This document shows positions 46,678 to 59,920 of a stretch of DNA of 64,000 nt, piece after piece. A program made the translations under genes and the position numbers. Position 1 is the stretch's first letter. Every line of letters begins with the position of its first letter. The DNA comes from Coffea arabica (taxonomy: Eukaryota; Streptophyta; Magnoliopsida; Gentianales; Rubiaceae), in the NCBI RefSeq assembly GCF_036785885.1, contig NC_092323.1, positions 18,608,501 to 18,672,500 of the forward strand, given 5' to 3'. The notes under the pieces are model-generated. The model made no database searches and was not told where the DNA came from. It was given only the letters and a program-made list of their open reading frames with translations.

Positions 46678-49600
46678 TAGGGCTGTCAACGGTTCGGGTC
46701 TGGACCCGGACCCGGACGGATTTGCCGGGTACGGGTAGGTATATTGTTCCGGGACCAGGACCTGGACCCGGACCCGTTACCTCTAATAATTTTACGGGTC
46801 GGATACGGAATATACCATTCCGACCCGTATTCGACCCAGACCCGTTTTTTAATTAATTAATAATTAAAAATATATACCTATCTCTATCTGTCATAATTAT
46901 TACCACGTTACTTTCATTCCCTCATTTGTTCAACCCTAATACCCTCTACCCATTTCCGTCGCACTCTCCTCTTTTGCTCCCTACCCATTTCCGTCACCTC
47001 CAGACTCCCGAGTCCCGCCTCTGCCTCCCGACTCCGGCGACGTTTCTAGTTTGCGCTTCATCCCCAGCTCCAAAGAAATCGCTGGGTCTGGCCGGCTCCA
47101 AAGAAGCAACTCAAGCAAGACCAGCTCTTCCGTGAGACCTTTTCTTTTGCTCTACCTCCGCGGCTCTGCCAGTCCGCCGTGGTGCCTGACGGTTGCAGCA
47201 AGCCCAGCTTCTAGTTCTACCAAGTAGCAAGTCAACTTTCTCTCTCAGTCAGGTATTTTTTTTTAATTTTTTGTAGGGAAAATTTGAGAAGATATGAGAA
47301 ATGCTGTAGAACGAAACCTTCTTACCTCCCCAAACCAAAAAAAAAAAACATAAAGTCTGAATGGAGTAGGAAATTCCAGGTTGATGATGTCGAAAATTGT
47401 GGATATATTTGCCATTAAATTAGTTTTTTTTTTGGGGATTGGGTAATAATCGTCCAGTCCAATTATGCTGCCATAGGATTTGTCCTCGTGTGTCGGGATG
47501 CTGTTGTCTATAATTGAATATAAATTTCAAATGGTTGATGCACACACGAATCTGCTCAATTTGTCGCCTTCTCGGATTGTCAATTAACAAATCGAAGAGA
47601 AAGGAACTTTCATTAAGGACCAGATCTTATCTCAGAGGTGTTTCTGTATCGGATTGAATTGTTCGACAACAAATTGCTACTGTAAAATGTTTACATAATT
47701 CACTTTACGTAACAACATTATTAAAAATAGAGAGAGAGAGAGACTTTAGGTAATTTCTTTGTGTACTAAATTAGAAAACAGACGCAGAGTGAAGGATATG
47801 GAACTTGATTCATTTCTAGCAAGGAAGGCAGGAATTTGATTCATGCCCTGAACTAAATATAATGAAAAACTTGTCTTGTTTCCCCTCTATTAAAACTGCA
47901 ATTTGGTGTTATCATAATCAATGCAATGGCTTGCTAATGATAAGACTTCGCATTGAGCTTTGCTGCAGCTTATGTGTTATAGTCCTATAAAAACATAATA
48001 ACAAGGCCAGTTAATACCTTAATGAGCTTTACTCTTCTAATATGGCTGGAATGTTAATAAACTCAAGAATCTAGTGCATGATAAATTCCTGCAGCAGGTT
48101 ACTTACACTGACCTTTCTCATTTCTGCTTTTGCTGAGACACTAATTTGGACTCTTACTGCTGACAGTACTTTATTTGAGTCTTAATGTGTGTCTGGATTG
48201 TAAATTACTTGAGTCTTACTACTGACAGTACTAATCTGGAGTATTGTATACTGGACAGTACTATCTTATACTCGTGCTTAAAATTTTGCATTCACTGAAG
48301 TTTGAATGCGACATTCTAAGGAATTTGTCTTGTACCATGTTTATCTAATAAATTCTGTTATTCACTAATTGCAGGATGTCATCTTTGCCAAGTAATCCAA
48401 CAGGACCAAGTAGCACAGCTGATGAGAATGAGGTTGCCATTTTGGATTCGGAAGAGGAGGAGGTGAAGGAAGATGATTCAAGTAAGAAACATAGGGAAAA
48501 GAAATTAACATCTAAGGTATGGGTTGATATGGATAGAGTTAGGACTGCTACTGGTATTGTTGCCATATGTAAGCATTGTAAAAAAAAATGGCCGGGGATA
48601 GCTCATGCGGGACAAGTCATTTGAAAAAACACATAGATAATTGCATTGCTAGAAGACATAGGAGTGGGGGGCAGCAAGTACTTCAATTGGCTAAAAATGC
48701 TTTGGATGATAAAGTTAAAGTTCAAACTTTCAAGTTTGATCAAGAGAGAAGTAGAATCGATTTGGCTAGAGCTATAATAAAACACAACTATCCTTTTAAC
48801 ATAGTTGAGCATGAGTACTTTGAGATTTTTCTGAATAATTTGGAGCCAAATTTTAAGCTGGTTTCTCGAAATACAGTCAGGGCAGATGTGATTAGTGTTT
48901 ATAAAGAAGAAAAGGCAAAATTGTATAAGTATTTGGATGATTTTGATGGTAAGATAAGTCTTACTACTGATCTTTGGGCATCAGATCACCAAAATTTTGC
49001 GTATGCCTGTTTGACAGCTCATTATGTCAATGAACATTGGGAATTGAAAAAGAAAATTATTGCTTTTAAATCTGTTCCATATCCTCATGATGGTGAAACA
49101 TTATTTAGATTTATTTCTGATATCATCTTGGAATGGAACATTGATAAGAAGCTGACCTCTGTTGTTGTTGATAATGCATCTTCAAATGATTCAATGGTTA
49201 AATGTTTGAAATCATGGCTATTGGATAAGTCATTGCTCAATTTAGGAGGTGATCTTTTTCATGTTCGATGTAGTGCACATATTCTTAATTTGATTGTGCA
49301 AGATGGGTTAGCTATTGTTGGAAAATTGCTTCATAAGATTCGGGAGACCTTAAAGTACTTGAAAAGGTCTACTTCTTCTTATCAAAAGTTTGAGAATGCA
49401 ATTAATCAATGCAAGCTGAAAAATAAAAAAAGAGTGGGTATGGATGTTCAAAATAGATGGAATTCTACATTCTTGATGCTTGAGACAGCTTTGCCTTTGA
49501 AGGAAACTTTTTGTCGTTTAGAACAAATGGACAGAAATTACAAGTTGAATCCTTCAGAAAATGATTGGAAAGTGGCTAGTGTTGTTCATGGTTGTTTGAA

Positions 49601-51376
49601 AAAATTTTATGAAGCTACATGTCATTTTAGTGGTTCTAATTTTCCCACAGCAAATGTTTTCTTTCACGATATATGTAATATTCGTCTTAAGATGAGGCAA
49701 TGGGAAGTTAGTGAGTATGATTTTATTCGAGAAATGGCTATTCCAGTGAAAGCAAAATTTGAGAAATATTGGGAAGAATGTTCTTTGGTGCTAGCTATTG
49801 CTGTGGTACTTGATCCTAGATTTAAGTTGGCTTTAGTAGAGTATTATTACAATGAGCTTTATGGAGAAGGTGGTGAAAGATATGTGGATAGAGTTCGTAA
49901 TGCTATTGCTGATTTGTTTGTTGAATATGGAGGTGACCTTGCTACTTTTTCGAGTTATGTTGATAATATAGGAGAAGGGACTTCTACTTGTGGAAATATA
50001 GATGTACAAGATGATGATGATGATAAGTTGTCTGATTTTGACAAATGGTATCAGCAATCATGTTCTTCCACTATTCTTGCTAGCCAAAAATCTGAATTGC
50101 AATCATACTTGGATGAGCCTGTATTTCCAAGAAAAGATGATTTTGACATACTAGGTTGGTGGAAGGCAAACAGTCCAAAATTGTCTATTCTTAGCAAGAT
50201 GGCTCGTGATATTCTTGCAATTCCAGCTACTACTGTAGCATCGGAATCAGCATTTAGCGTTGGCGGAAGGGTAATTGATAAGACTCGTGCTTCTTTGCTT
50301 CCTGATGTGGTCGAAGCTTTGATAACAACTGGAGATTGGTTACCTTTGAAAAAGAAAAGAAGTAAGTCCATGTTTATGTTTTTTTTGTTGTTTTTTCTTT
50401 TTAAATCCATATTACTCTAGAAAGACTAACTACTTTCTTTCTCTTTGTTTTCTTAGAATTATTTGGAGAAGATTTGGGTGATTCTTCTAAAGTTATCAAG
50501 TTAGGGTGATGTATTTGAGTAAGGCCAATTTGATTTCTCTCTTACCTGATTTGTTTTTGTATTAATTAGTAATTAATTTACAAATATATTATATCCTTGT
50601 TTTTGTTGCAGAAAATTGTGAAACTTGAGAGGCATGAAGACTATTGTAATAGACAGGACTTCATTTGTTAGTTGATGTATTTGATATTTATTGTTTGATT
50701 GTAATTTGTTGGATGTCATATTGGCTTTGTTGCTAATATATGACTTTGTTGGATTAGATTCAAGAAGCGGACTCAGTTTCTGAGTCCCCCGCCTTTGACA
50801 CTAGATGTTTATTGTATTAATGAATAGTTTGCTACATCTTCTATTTTGTTGTTGATGTTACTTTATATTATCTTTTATTTCCTTGTTGGCTGAAATCTTT
50901 TAAATATTTAACTCTTGAGCATTTTCGGTCCTTGAAAATGCATTCTCAGGTGAAATCTGTTGGCTGAAACCTATTTTATATTATCTTTGTAGTCAGTCCT
51001 TGAGTATTTTCAGGTGTGTTATTTGACCAGGTTTTTGACGGGTCTTTCTTTGTTGGCTGAAATCTGTTAAATGTTTAACTCTTGAGCATTTTGAGTCCTT
51101 GAAAATGCATTTTTAAGTGAAATCTGTGGGTGAAATCTATTTTATATTATCTTTTAGTCAGTTCTTGAGCATTTTTAGTTTTGTTATTTGAACAGATTTT
51201 GACGGGCCTCTTTGCCGGGTAGGCCTGGCCCGGACCCGGGACCCGTCGGATATGGGTCTGGTGAAGTATTAGAAGGCCCGTCGGGTATTCGGGCCGAATC
51301 CAGAATTAAGGCAGTATGACGGGTCCGGGTCCGGATTTAGTAATTCCGGCCCGGACCCGGCCCGTTGACACCCCTA
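46678..51376 (+). mobile_element. hAT transposon (4.7 kb)
   Basis: The 13-bp ends TAGGGCTGTCAAC and GTTGACACCCCTA are inverted repeats with one mismatch, flanked by the 8-bp duplication GGTGATTG. Subterminal regions on both sides are packed with GGACCCGG/CCGGGTCC words (46,695-46,850 and 51,200-51,365), typical of hAT transposase binding sites. It carries one transposase gene. The long 5' region (46,860-48,375) probably contains a leader exon and intron, since the start codon follows directly on an AG acceptor (ATTGCAGG). Confidence 0.93.
48376..50509 (+). pseudogene. hAT transposase with BED finger, one frameshift
   Basis: The frame starts at 48376 (MSSLPSNPTG), reaches the first half of a BED zinc finger (CKHCKKK), and shifts at the A9 run 580-588 of the 48,5xx block (48580-48588). 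The second half, TSHLKKHIDNC, continues in another frame from 48588. Downstream blocks are complete: TDLWASDHQNFAYACL, VVVDNASSNDSM, VRCSAHILNLIVQDGL, RWNSTFLML, a DUF4413-like region ending AVVLDPRFKL, and the hAT dimerisation domain (ILAIPATTVASESAFSVGGR, LLPDVVEAL). A small intron (50362-50456, GT-AG) precedes the last 17 codons ending at TGA 50507-50509. Length without the shift would be near 677 aa. A one-base length change in a homopolymer could also be a sequencing error, so the gene may be functional. Confidence 0.9.
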
Positions 51377-51384
51377 GGTGATTG
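51377..51384. repeat. Right target-site duplication of the hAT element
   Basis: GGTGATTG, identical to 46670-46677. Confidence 0.9.
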
Positions 51385-52686
51385 GTTGGTTGGTGATGAC
51401 ATGGATGTTGTCAAACATTGGTGGTATCCGATTGTTTCTTTGGTGAAACAGTAGAGTTGTTGTTTGGTAATGGGTTGTTGGGATCAAAGATTAGTTAATA
51501 TTACAATTGTAGCCATTTGGTCTTCGAGGTCAACCTGATTGTACTCATGAAAGTGATTGCTTCTCTGACTTCATTTGTTCCTAATTCATGTGTCAGTGGT
51601 GACTTTTTTGCATCGCCTGTTTCTCCTTCTTTCTTGCCATTTGACATTCATTGGTTGCCTAATTGTCGTACAATTTTTTCCCAAACTATGTTTCCCCGTA
51701 GTTGTTGCTCAAGTGGTGAAGCAGTAATTTAGTAATGTGGTTGCTGGGTTCCTAGCCCCATTGATATTACTATTTTAGCACTTCGCTGTGCTGTTTTTTA
51801 CGTTTGGCCTTTTATTGTATTTTGTTGTTCTGCTATTTTTTGGAGGGTGTATTGGTAATGTGGTCTTTGCTACATCTCGCTTGCTTAGCCAGATATTCGC
51901 CTTCCTATTGGAAAAGTTGGGCAAACTGACTCTGTGTTTAGCATTCGTACATTTCCTCCACGATTTCTTTCTGTTCTTTCCCGAGGATTAGGTGGTTGTG
52001 ATTATGAGACCTGTTGGTTGTCCCCATTATTTTTTTAGACATATAGCTAATTGGTATGGTGGTATCTGTTTTGGTGTTACTCGTCCTCCTTATCGTTCAC
52101 CATTCCACGGAATCGGGTGAGCTCTTCTGTACTTTTATGGACCTATTTCACTTTTCCTTGCACATTTCCCCCTTCACAATACACTTATTTCTGGAGGTAT
52201 AGTGCTAATTTGTTATTTTTCAAATGTCTATATCTCATTTTCTTATTACAAGAGTATTTTTCTTGACTTCTTCTATCTCATCTATTCATATTTTCTCTTC
52301 TGTTAACAACCTATCAAGAACTCATTTCTTTTAACTCTTGTTTGAGTCTATTTAACTTTGTATTTGCTGCTAATATCTTTTCTGCATGTGCATTTGTACT
52401 TTATACCAGAATGATAGTTCATTCACGTTTCTTAGTCATGGACATTTTATGTGTTTTCTTTTTATCCTCTGAACTTTTATCTGTTATTTATTCTCGAGAG
52501 AACCCATTTGTATTCTGAGTTGTCAAAGGACTAAAATTAGTACTTCTACAATTGTTCGCCATGTTTTAGTCCACGTCACATGAAATCCTTCAAGTTTGTT
52601 AGTGTTTTTTAAAACAGCTAGCTGCTTTTGTTTATAATCATTAAACATATCTATATACTTTTGTCATTATGGTAAAATCCTTCCAG
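51385..52686. other. Region 5' of the Helitron RepHel remnant, no gene resolved
   Basis: T-rich sequence with short frames lacking motifs. It may hold the 5' end and leader introns of the Helitron, since the hAT appears to have inserted upstream of the RepHel remnant. The Helitron 5' terminus (TC after A) could not be identified. Confidence 0.35.
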
Positions 52687-54388
52687 GAATCAATCTTCAG
52701 CATCCACCTTCAAAATTAGATCGTCTAGAAGTATTCCAACTCAGTCTATTATTCTTCCTGCTGCTCCAAATTGTGATCATTGTGGTGCTAAACGGTTCCA
52801 TTCAGAACCTCCTTCTTTTTGTTGCTCAGGAGGTGAAATCTCTATTGTTGCTCCTGCTATGCCTTATGCTCTTAAATGTCTATTCATTGGTGATGACGAA
52901 GAATGTGAGCGTTTATGAAAAAATGCTCGTACATATAATAGTAATATGGCATTCACATCATATGGTGCTAAATATGATGGCAAATTGACAAAGAATACAA
53001 AAGAGGTTTATACATTTCGAGTCCAAGTTAGGTCTGTCACTTTTTGGATAGTTTAGTTTCTTTGTCTGATAAATCATCTAGAGTTCAGTTATATTTTTAT
53101 GACACTGATGAAGAGCTTGCAAAAAGAGTTCAAAATTCTGATAAGATTTGGCCAAGCACTCTCAAGCTACTGATGACAATCCTGCAAGAAAATCCTTATA
53201 TCAGGTTTTTTAAAGATTTTAGGGATGTTCCAACCCTTGAGAACCATACTATAATTCTTAAGTGTTATCCTGGGCTAGATTACTGTGTCTTTATTCTTCC
53301 TATTGCCTCTCAAGTGGCCGCTATATGGACTGAGACAGATAACAAGTCAGTTGAAAAGAGCCCTCATATTCAAGTTTATAACCATTCAAACACAGGTTAT
53401 AGAGTTCAATCATATTATGCGTGTTACGATCCGCTTCAGGACCCTCTTTTATTTCCAAGAGGTGAATCTGGTTGGTATTGCGGGATTAAGAGAATTTGTT
53501 CGAAAAGAAAAGGCATGGATGGATGCTTGTGACGTTGATGTTCATGTTGATTTTTCTTCTGCTCAGAATCCTTCTGACTTATTTAGCATGAAAGATATAG
53601 GCACGTGTATTTCTTATATTTATACGTTTATACTGTTATTGTGTTTTATATATTCATTTATAATATGCCTTTCTTGTTTTTATTTAGCCGCTCAACAAAA
53701 AAAAGGATCAGGATTATACTGTGTCCGCTAGAGAGTACTATTGTTATCGGTTGCAAATGAGAGATAATGATGATTCTATATTGCTTCATAGTTTGAGATT
53801 ATTATAGTAGTTTGTTGTTGGCACATATATAAAAATCGAGACATTTAGGCTTGATTTTCATAGGAAGCAGCAAAATGAAATTAGGACACAGATCCTTCAA
53901 GGAGTTATGGACTGTGTTGCAATAGGCCAAACTCAGGGCTCTAGAGTCAGTCGTTGAATAGTATTACCAGCTTCATTTGTCGGCGGCCCAAGGGATATGA
54001 GGCGGAGATATCTTGATACAATGACGTTAGTTCAGTAATATGGAAAACCTAACATATTTCTTACCATGACCTGCAATCCACTGTGGAAGGAAATTCAGGA
54101 TAATCTTCAAGATCATGAAAAACTGCAGGATAGGCCTGATTTACTAGTTAGAGTATTTAGAACTAAGTTTGAAATGTTAAAAGTCGAGCTACTTAAGAAA
54201 CAAATTTTCGGAGAGGTTGCAACTTGTGTCTAGGTTATTGAATTCCAGAAGCGAGGTTTTCCATATGCTCATTTACTACTTATACTTAAATCAGGGTCCA
54301 AGCTATTGAATCCAGAATCATATGACAGAATTGTGTCTCCCGAAATACCTGACGCTGACAAAAATAGGCATTTATATTCACTTGTGAT

Positions 54389-54802
54389 TAGAGGTACTAT
54401 CGAGCCGAGTCGAACTTGAGTAGCACTATACTCGAGCTCAAACCCGATCAGAATTAGTACTACTCGAACTCAAGCTCGAGCTCGAACAAGTAAAAAAATT
54501 TGGACTCGAGCTCGACTCGATAAAATAAAATTAAACTCGAGCTCGACTCGTTTAAACTCGAGTAAATATCAAGCTCGATCTACTCAAGCTCGAGCTCGAG
54601 TTTTGAAATAAACCTATAATTTTTGCCTCAAAATATAAAATATAAATATAATATGAAAACTCGATTAAGCTCGTCGAGCACTCGAGTATTTATTTTTGGA
54701 GCTCGAACTCGACTCGTTAAATGTAACGAGTAGCTCGAGCCAAGCCTTTTACCAAGCCGCTCGCAAGCTACTAGCGAGCGGCTTGACTTGATTACACCCC
54801 TA
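54389..54802. mobile_element. hAT-type MITE rich in CTCGAG
   Basis: The ends TAGAGGT and ACCCCTA-like (TTACACCCCTA) are imperfect inverted repeats, and the 8-bp duplication CTTGTGAT flanks it (54381-54388 and 54803-54810). The 414-bp body is a dense series of GCTCGAGCTCGA/AACTCGA words and has no coding capacity. It inserted into the Rep region of the Helitron. Confidence 0.85.
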
Positions 54803-54819
54803 CTTGTGATTAAGCATAT

Positions 54820-57800
54820 TGTGACAACCCCACCTCCCTCTAGGGCGTACCCCAGGATTTAGCAAATTGCCTGCCCAACTCTCGCCAGAACTCGTTCACT
54901 TACTTGCAAAAAAATAAAAAATAATAATTTACAACTATTGAAAACGAATGAAACAACAATTTTCAAGTTTAGAATGTACATTAATGCTTAAGTTAAGCTC
55001 CAAAGCTCATACATTCCCAAATATCTCAAAATTTTTAAAATTTCAGATACATTCAACCCTAATCGATCACTAGCGCGAGTACAATCGTAAAAATTCAAAA
55101 GTTAGATAATGCTAGCCTGTACAAACGTCACGCCTTTGCTCGTACCCCTGTAAGGAAAATAAAACTAATAGGGTGAGTTAAAGTTCAGTGAGATTCCAAA
55201 ACATCATGCAGATCCAAATAGCAAGTTGACCACTATTTAAAAGTGAAAATATCAAAGTAGCGAGTATAAGAGTTCATAAAAATGAGTAATAACACTTCAA
55301 ATAGCAAATTATTAGATATCTAACATTTTCAGGTAAAAGAATACAGTTTGCTCTCGAGAGCAGGTTCCATGGCCACTTGTTTAAAATTTATTGATATTCC
55401 GTCGATCATGAAATTACAACAAGTCCAGTAGAGTACCACTTAACTCCAATCTCTGTTTACCATTCAAACCCCTACCGGGTCCAAACTCTAAGATAAACAC
55501 TGGTGGTAATACTCGAACATACCAATTAGTCGAGAAGATAACGCTTCACTCGACAAAACTAGAGACCCATGGTTCGTTATCTAATCGACCAGACCCTTGT
55601 CGGATCGACTCAATTAACTAACCAGTGAAGTTTGGGTTCCCAAGCAGTCAGTATAGTCGATGAGATAACATCTCCAATCGACTTAATCAAGATAAAAGTA
55701 CGGAGACGGAATAAGAGGCACCTCCTACTTAGATTAAGTGTGGTACATGCTGCCGCTCAACACTTACAAATCAAGCACAATTACAAACACAAGTACAGGT
55801 CAATCAAATTCAAGCAAGTACAAGATCATTCAAGAAGGAGAGGACGAGTGTGAATAAGGGCACACTCGCCTAACCCTGACCAAGTCACAAATAATGTCTA
55901 ACATGTCATATTTCCACGCATTTCAAGTATTTCAAGTCAATATACAGGTAACATGCAAAGCAAGTTACTTGTACATGCATGAATGAGATATCAAGTGTTT
56001 AGTTGAGTTAGGTCAAGTGCGATAAAGTACATACTCGCTTATGAATATCAAAACAGGTGTTTAGTAAATTTCTAGCAACAATGAATAGGGAGCATGCAGT
56101 TGGAACACTCACCAATGATTTACTGCTTTCTAAAACCAAGAGCAGGTTCAACTCCCTGGTTAGAGTCAAAATCTGCGATAAAATATCATATAGCAACTTG
56201 AAACCAATTAGGGTTTCAAAATATAAGAGTTTCATTTAAAAAAAAATCAAGTAAATATAACTCATTTAAGTAGTATTCATTTTACTTATCAAACCTTAAA
56301 AAAATCATGCTTACTCTTTTGGTTTTGATAAAGAAGCAATTAACACTTATAAGTTCGCAACTTGGTGTAAAAAAATTAGGAAATCGTATTTAAAGTGGTC
56401 GCTACTTTCGCCTTATAAAGTGTACGAGTTTTGGTAAAAAATCAGCTTATATACCTCTACTAAAAGAAACTTGAAGACTCTAAACAACCAAAGTTCGATT
56501 CGACCGCGAATCACTGCTCAAGTTCTAAGTTCACTCGCTTATCCCTCAAACGAAAATTTGGATAGCATACCCTTTGTATTTATCTATTTTTTCAACCATT
56601 TAAGGTTTCATGTTTTTCCTCAAATCAACCCAATTCAAACACCACAAGTAAGCATATCAAGATAGTTCTTCATCTAGGCTAAAAACGATCCAAATATAAC
56701 TTATTTCTAGCAAATAATCAACCACTACCAAAGTTGGAATTTTCTCATCAAAACTGGAAATTCATCTTTTAATACTAAAAAGTCACAATCATGCCACTAA
56801 TCACCTCACAAATTCCATATCCATATTCAAAACCAACATTTGATAATTAAACAGCATAATCAAGGCTGAAAATTTCCAAACTCTAGCTGAAATTTCATTA
56901 ATCAACACCAAACTAGAGTATCATTCAATATATTCCAAGATTTAAAGCTTCTATAGCATATTTAGCAAGAATAAGGAAGAAAAAAGAAGTGGATGAACTT
57001 ATACCTTTCAAAACTACTTGAAAAGTGAAGAACCAACCAAATTTTTCAAAGAAATTCACCACACCAAACTTCCTAACACCCTTGATGCAAGTTTAATCGA
57101 TTTAGATTTTTGTGATTCAACTCAAACAAGGAAGAATCAAGGTTGAAATTGAAAGTTTCTTCTCTCTTTCTCCACTCCTAAGGTTCGGCCACCATGAGAA
57201 AAAAATGAGAGAAAATGAGCCAAAATGAAAGATAAGAAGAAAGGACTTAGCTTGGTCAAACATCTTCTTGATTGCCAACACTTGGCAACTCAAGATTCCT
57301 TCTTTTTTTTTCTTTTCTCCCTTTTCTTTGGTCAAGAATTTCGGCTGCTTTAGGGGTAATTTAGGGCTGATTAGCTGAAATAAAAACAAAAGGATTAGAG
57401 TAAAAAAGTAGTGGTCAAGTGGTGTATTCGATCGGTAACAAATGGCGCACGTCGGTTCAAGCCTATTTTCCTTAACTCTCTCGTACTTGTGTTTTAACTT
57501 ATGATTCACTAATTTATTATTAGCACTTCTAATCACATACTTTCTCTTACCTAATACTTACTCTTATCCACTAAATTTAATACACACACCTCACCAAGTG
57601 ATCACACTACCAAAATCCACCAAAAACACACTAAAAACCTTAGTATACATCATTCCTTTAGCAAGCTCATAACTTGAGTTATAAATATCAAAAATTCATA
57701 CAATTTGGCCTGTTAAAAACTAAACTTCAAATACTAATAATCTTTAGAAGACACCTCAAAGAGATTCAGTTCATAAATTGATCCAAATTGAGCCATAATT

Positions 57801-58168
57801 TACTACAATATTCCTATTTTTACTTGTGCATGGCAGAATTTTCAGTTAACTTTGTCAATTTTCTGAAATTTATAGAGATTGAATCAAATTCTAAATTTTA
57901 TATCGTTGGAAGCCCTACGAGTCTAGTTTCAAACACAATAAATGGAACTCAATTTTGACTTTCCTATACGAAATTATAGCCAATTTCCCAAAACTGCGCA
58001 GAGCCTCCTGCGAAAATTTTTAGATTTTCTAACAACTTGAAATTATGAAACTTTTCTTAACAAAATTCACTCCCTTAGCTCAAATTCAACCATTTAAATA
58101 ACCAAGAATCTAACATAAGTAAGTTCAAATAAGAATTATAAAGACAAGTAAAATTTTGGGGGTTCACA
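54820..58168 (+). mobile_element. Solo LTR (3.35 kb), TGTGACAACC family
   Basis: It begins TGTGACAACC and ends GGGTTCACA, with the 5-bp duplication CATAT on both sides (54815-54819 and 58169-58173). No polymerase genes or second LTR are present. Its beginning resembles the sequence starting at 63212 (TGTGACGACCC ... TTTAGCA.AT.GCCT ... TCATTCAC), so both belong to one family, probably a long-LTR Gypsy element (inferred). Confidence 0.85.
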
Positions 58169-59454
58169 CATATGATTCATGGACCGTGTGATGACAAGGA
58201 TAAGCAAAACCTCTGCATGAGTGGTGGTGCATGCAAAATCATTATCCTAAGAATTTTGCACCTTATATAGTTCATGGTGAGGATAGCTATCCATGTTATA
58301 GAAGAAGAAATGATGGTAGAAGAACTGGACAACAGATGGGTGATACCTTACAGCCCATACTTGTTAGCTTTATTGATTGTCACATGAATGTTGAAATATG
58401 CTCCACTGTTAAGTTTGTTAAGTACCTTTATAAATATGTTTTTAAAGGTCACGATCTTGTCAGTTTTAATCGTGTTGATCAAGAATCTGTTGGTAACATT
58501 GATGAAATTAATCGTTTCCAACAAAGATGCTGGTTTCATCTCCAGAAGCATATTGGCGCATATATGAATTTCGACTGATAGAAATGAATCTATCAGTTTA
58601 TACCTTACAGGTTCACCTTCCCGACTAGCAATTTGTTTCTTTTGATAAAGGTTCAGATTTGTGGTATCTTTTGAAGAAAATTGATTTTTCAAAGACTATG
58701 CCGACTAAGTTTTTCAAAATGAACAAAACAAATGCTACAGCTTAGAACTTGAAGTGCTTATATAAAGATTTTTCTCAGCATTTTGTATGGATGCCAAAAA
58801 CAAAGGCATGGTCAGAGAGAAGTCATAGAAAGATCATAGAGAGACTGGTAACTGTTGAGCCTAGAGAAGGAGACAGATACTACATGAGGCTTTTACTCAT
58901 ATATGTTCAAGGACCAACATCATTTGATGACTTGCTTATGATTAGAGGTCATAGAACGAACTCTTTTAGAGAAGCCTGTTTGAAGTTAGGATTATTGGAA
59001 TCTGATTCCTATATAGAAAAAGCTTTACAAAAGGCTGCTCATTTCCAGATGCCTTATTTGTTAAGGTCTTTATTTGCCATGCTTCTGTTTTATTGTTCTC
59101 TGAAAAATCCCAAATATCTTTGGCAAACATTTGAAGAGGAGTTATCTTCTGATTATAAACGAAGCTGCGCGCATGGTCATTGCACATCAATAGACATTAA
59201 AAAGGAAGGTTCTTGAGGATATTAACAGATCATTGGAACACATGAGAAAAAATCTTGATGACTATCATTTTCTTGAAGATTCCTTTACGTGCTGTTACAG
59301 GGAGCACCTGACTAAAGAAATTGAAAGCGAAACAAACATAGCGGTTGATCTAGAAGATATGCTTCTTCCTCTAAAATTGAATGCTGAACAAAAGCATGTA
59401 TTCGATTTGATTCCAGAGTCGATATTCAGCTCAAAAAGTCAGGCTTTTTCCCTT

Positions 59455-59920
59455 CAAGTTTTTCTTCTTCTACTTTTACTATCTCTTTTTAACCATTCTC
59501 CATATACATGCATACACATCTATATGCTTATTATATAACTAATGTTTACTTTCTTTGTCATATTTTAATATATACATGTTAATAATATATCTCCAATGAA
59601 TTCATTAATTAAGATTCAACACAAATTTTCTATACATCTCTTTCTCCTATATTTTCTCCTACTAGCTATATTTAATCCTATACATACTTATTTCATTTTC
59701 TCTATAAAGTGAAGTTTATTTACAAATTACACTATTTAATTAATATATCATATTCTATTTTAACATATATTAAATTTAATGCTAATTGCTTATACCTTCA
59801 GATAATTCAAAATTTACCAGCTACTCAGATCTAACTCTTGCTATAATTAATCTGCTATTGCTACCTTACACTATTTAAATATTCGTATATTAATACCATC
59901 ATTTTACTACAGTTTTTGCC
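59455..59920. other. AT-rich gap between helicase remnant and RPA-like gene
   Basis: Very AT-rich, with no open frame of note. The remainder of the Helitron helicase would be expected here and is absent. Confidence 0.5.

Larger units (their letters stand above)
52687..59454 (+). pseudogene. Helitron RepHel gene, fragmented and interrupted
   Basis: Pieces in order: a Cys-rich N-terminus (CDHCGAKRF ... FCCSGGE, from about 52,770); the helitron_like_N region (53044-53532: VQLYFYDTDEELAKRV, YPGLDYCVFILPIASQVAAIW); a Rep catalytic region (53,800-54,380: FVGGPRDMRRRYLD, FLTMTCNP, FQKRGFPYAHLLLIL); then after two insertions GPCD, YPCYRRRNDGR, CHMNVEICSTVKFVKYLYKYVFKGHD with both Rep tyrosines (58,174-58,578); and the helicase N-terminal part (58749-59454: FVWMPKTKAW, LLLIYVQGPTSFDDL, LKLNAEQKHVFDLI). 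The HUH motif reads YAH instead of HAH. Several stops and frameshifts occur, and the Walker A and remaining PIF1 helicase motifs are missing. The product would not be a working Rep/helicase. Confidence 0.85.

Noticed and set aside
46620..46856. 78-codon frame rich in Pro/Gly/Asp
   Set aside because: It runs across the hAT left end and is produced by GGACCCGG subterminal repeats.
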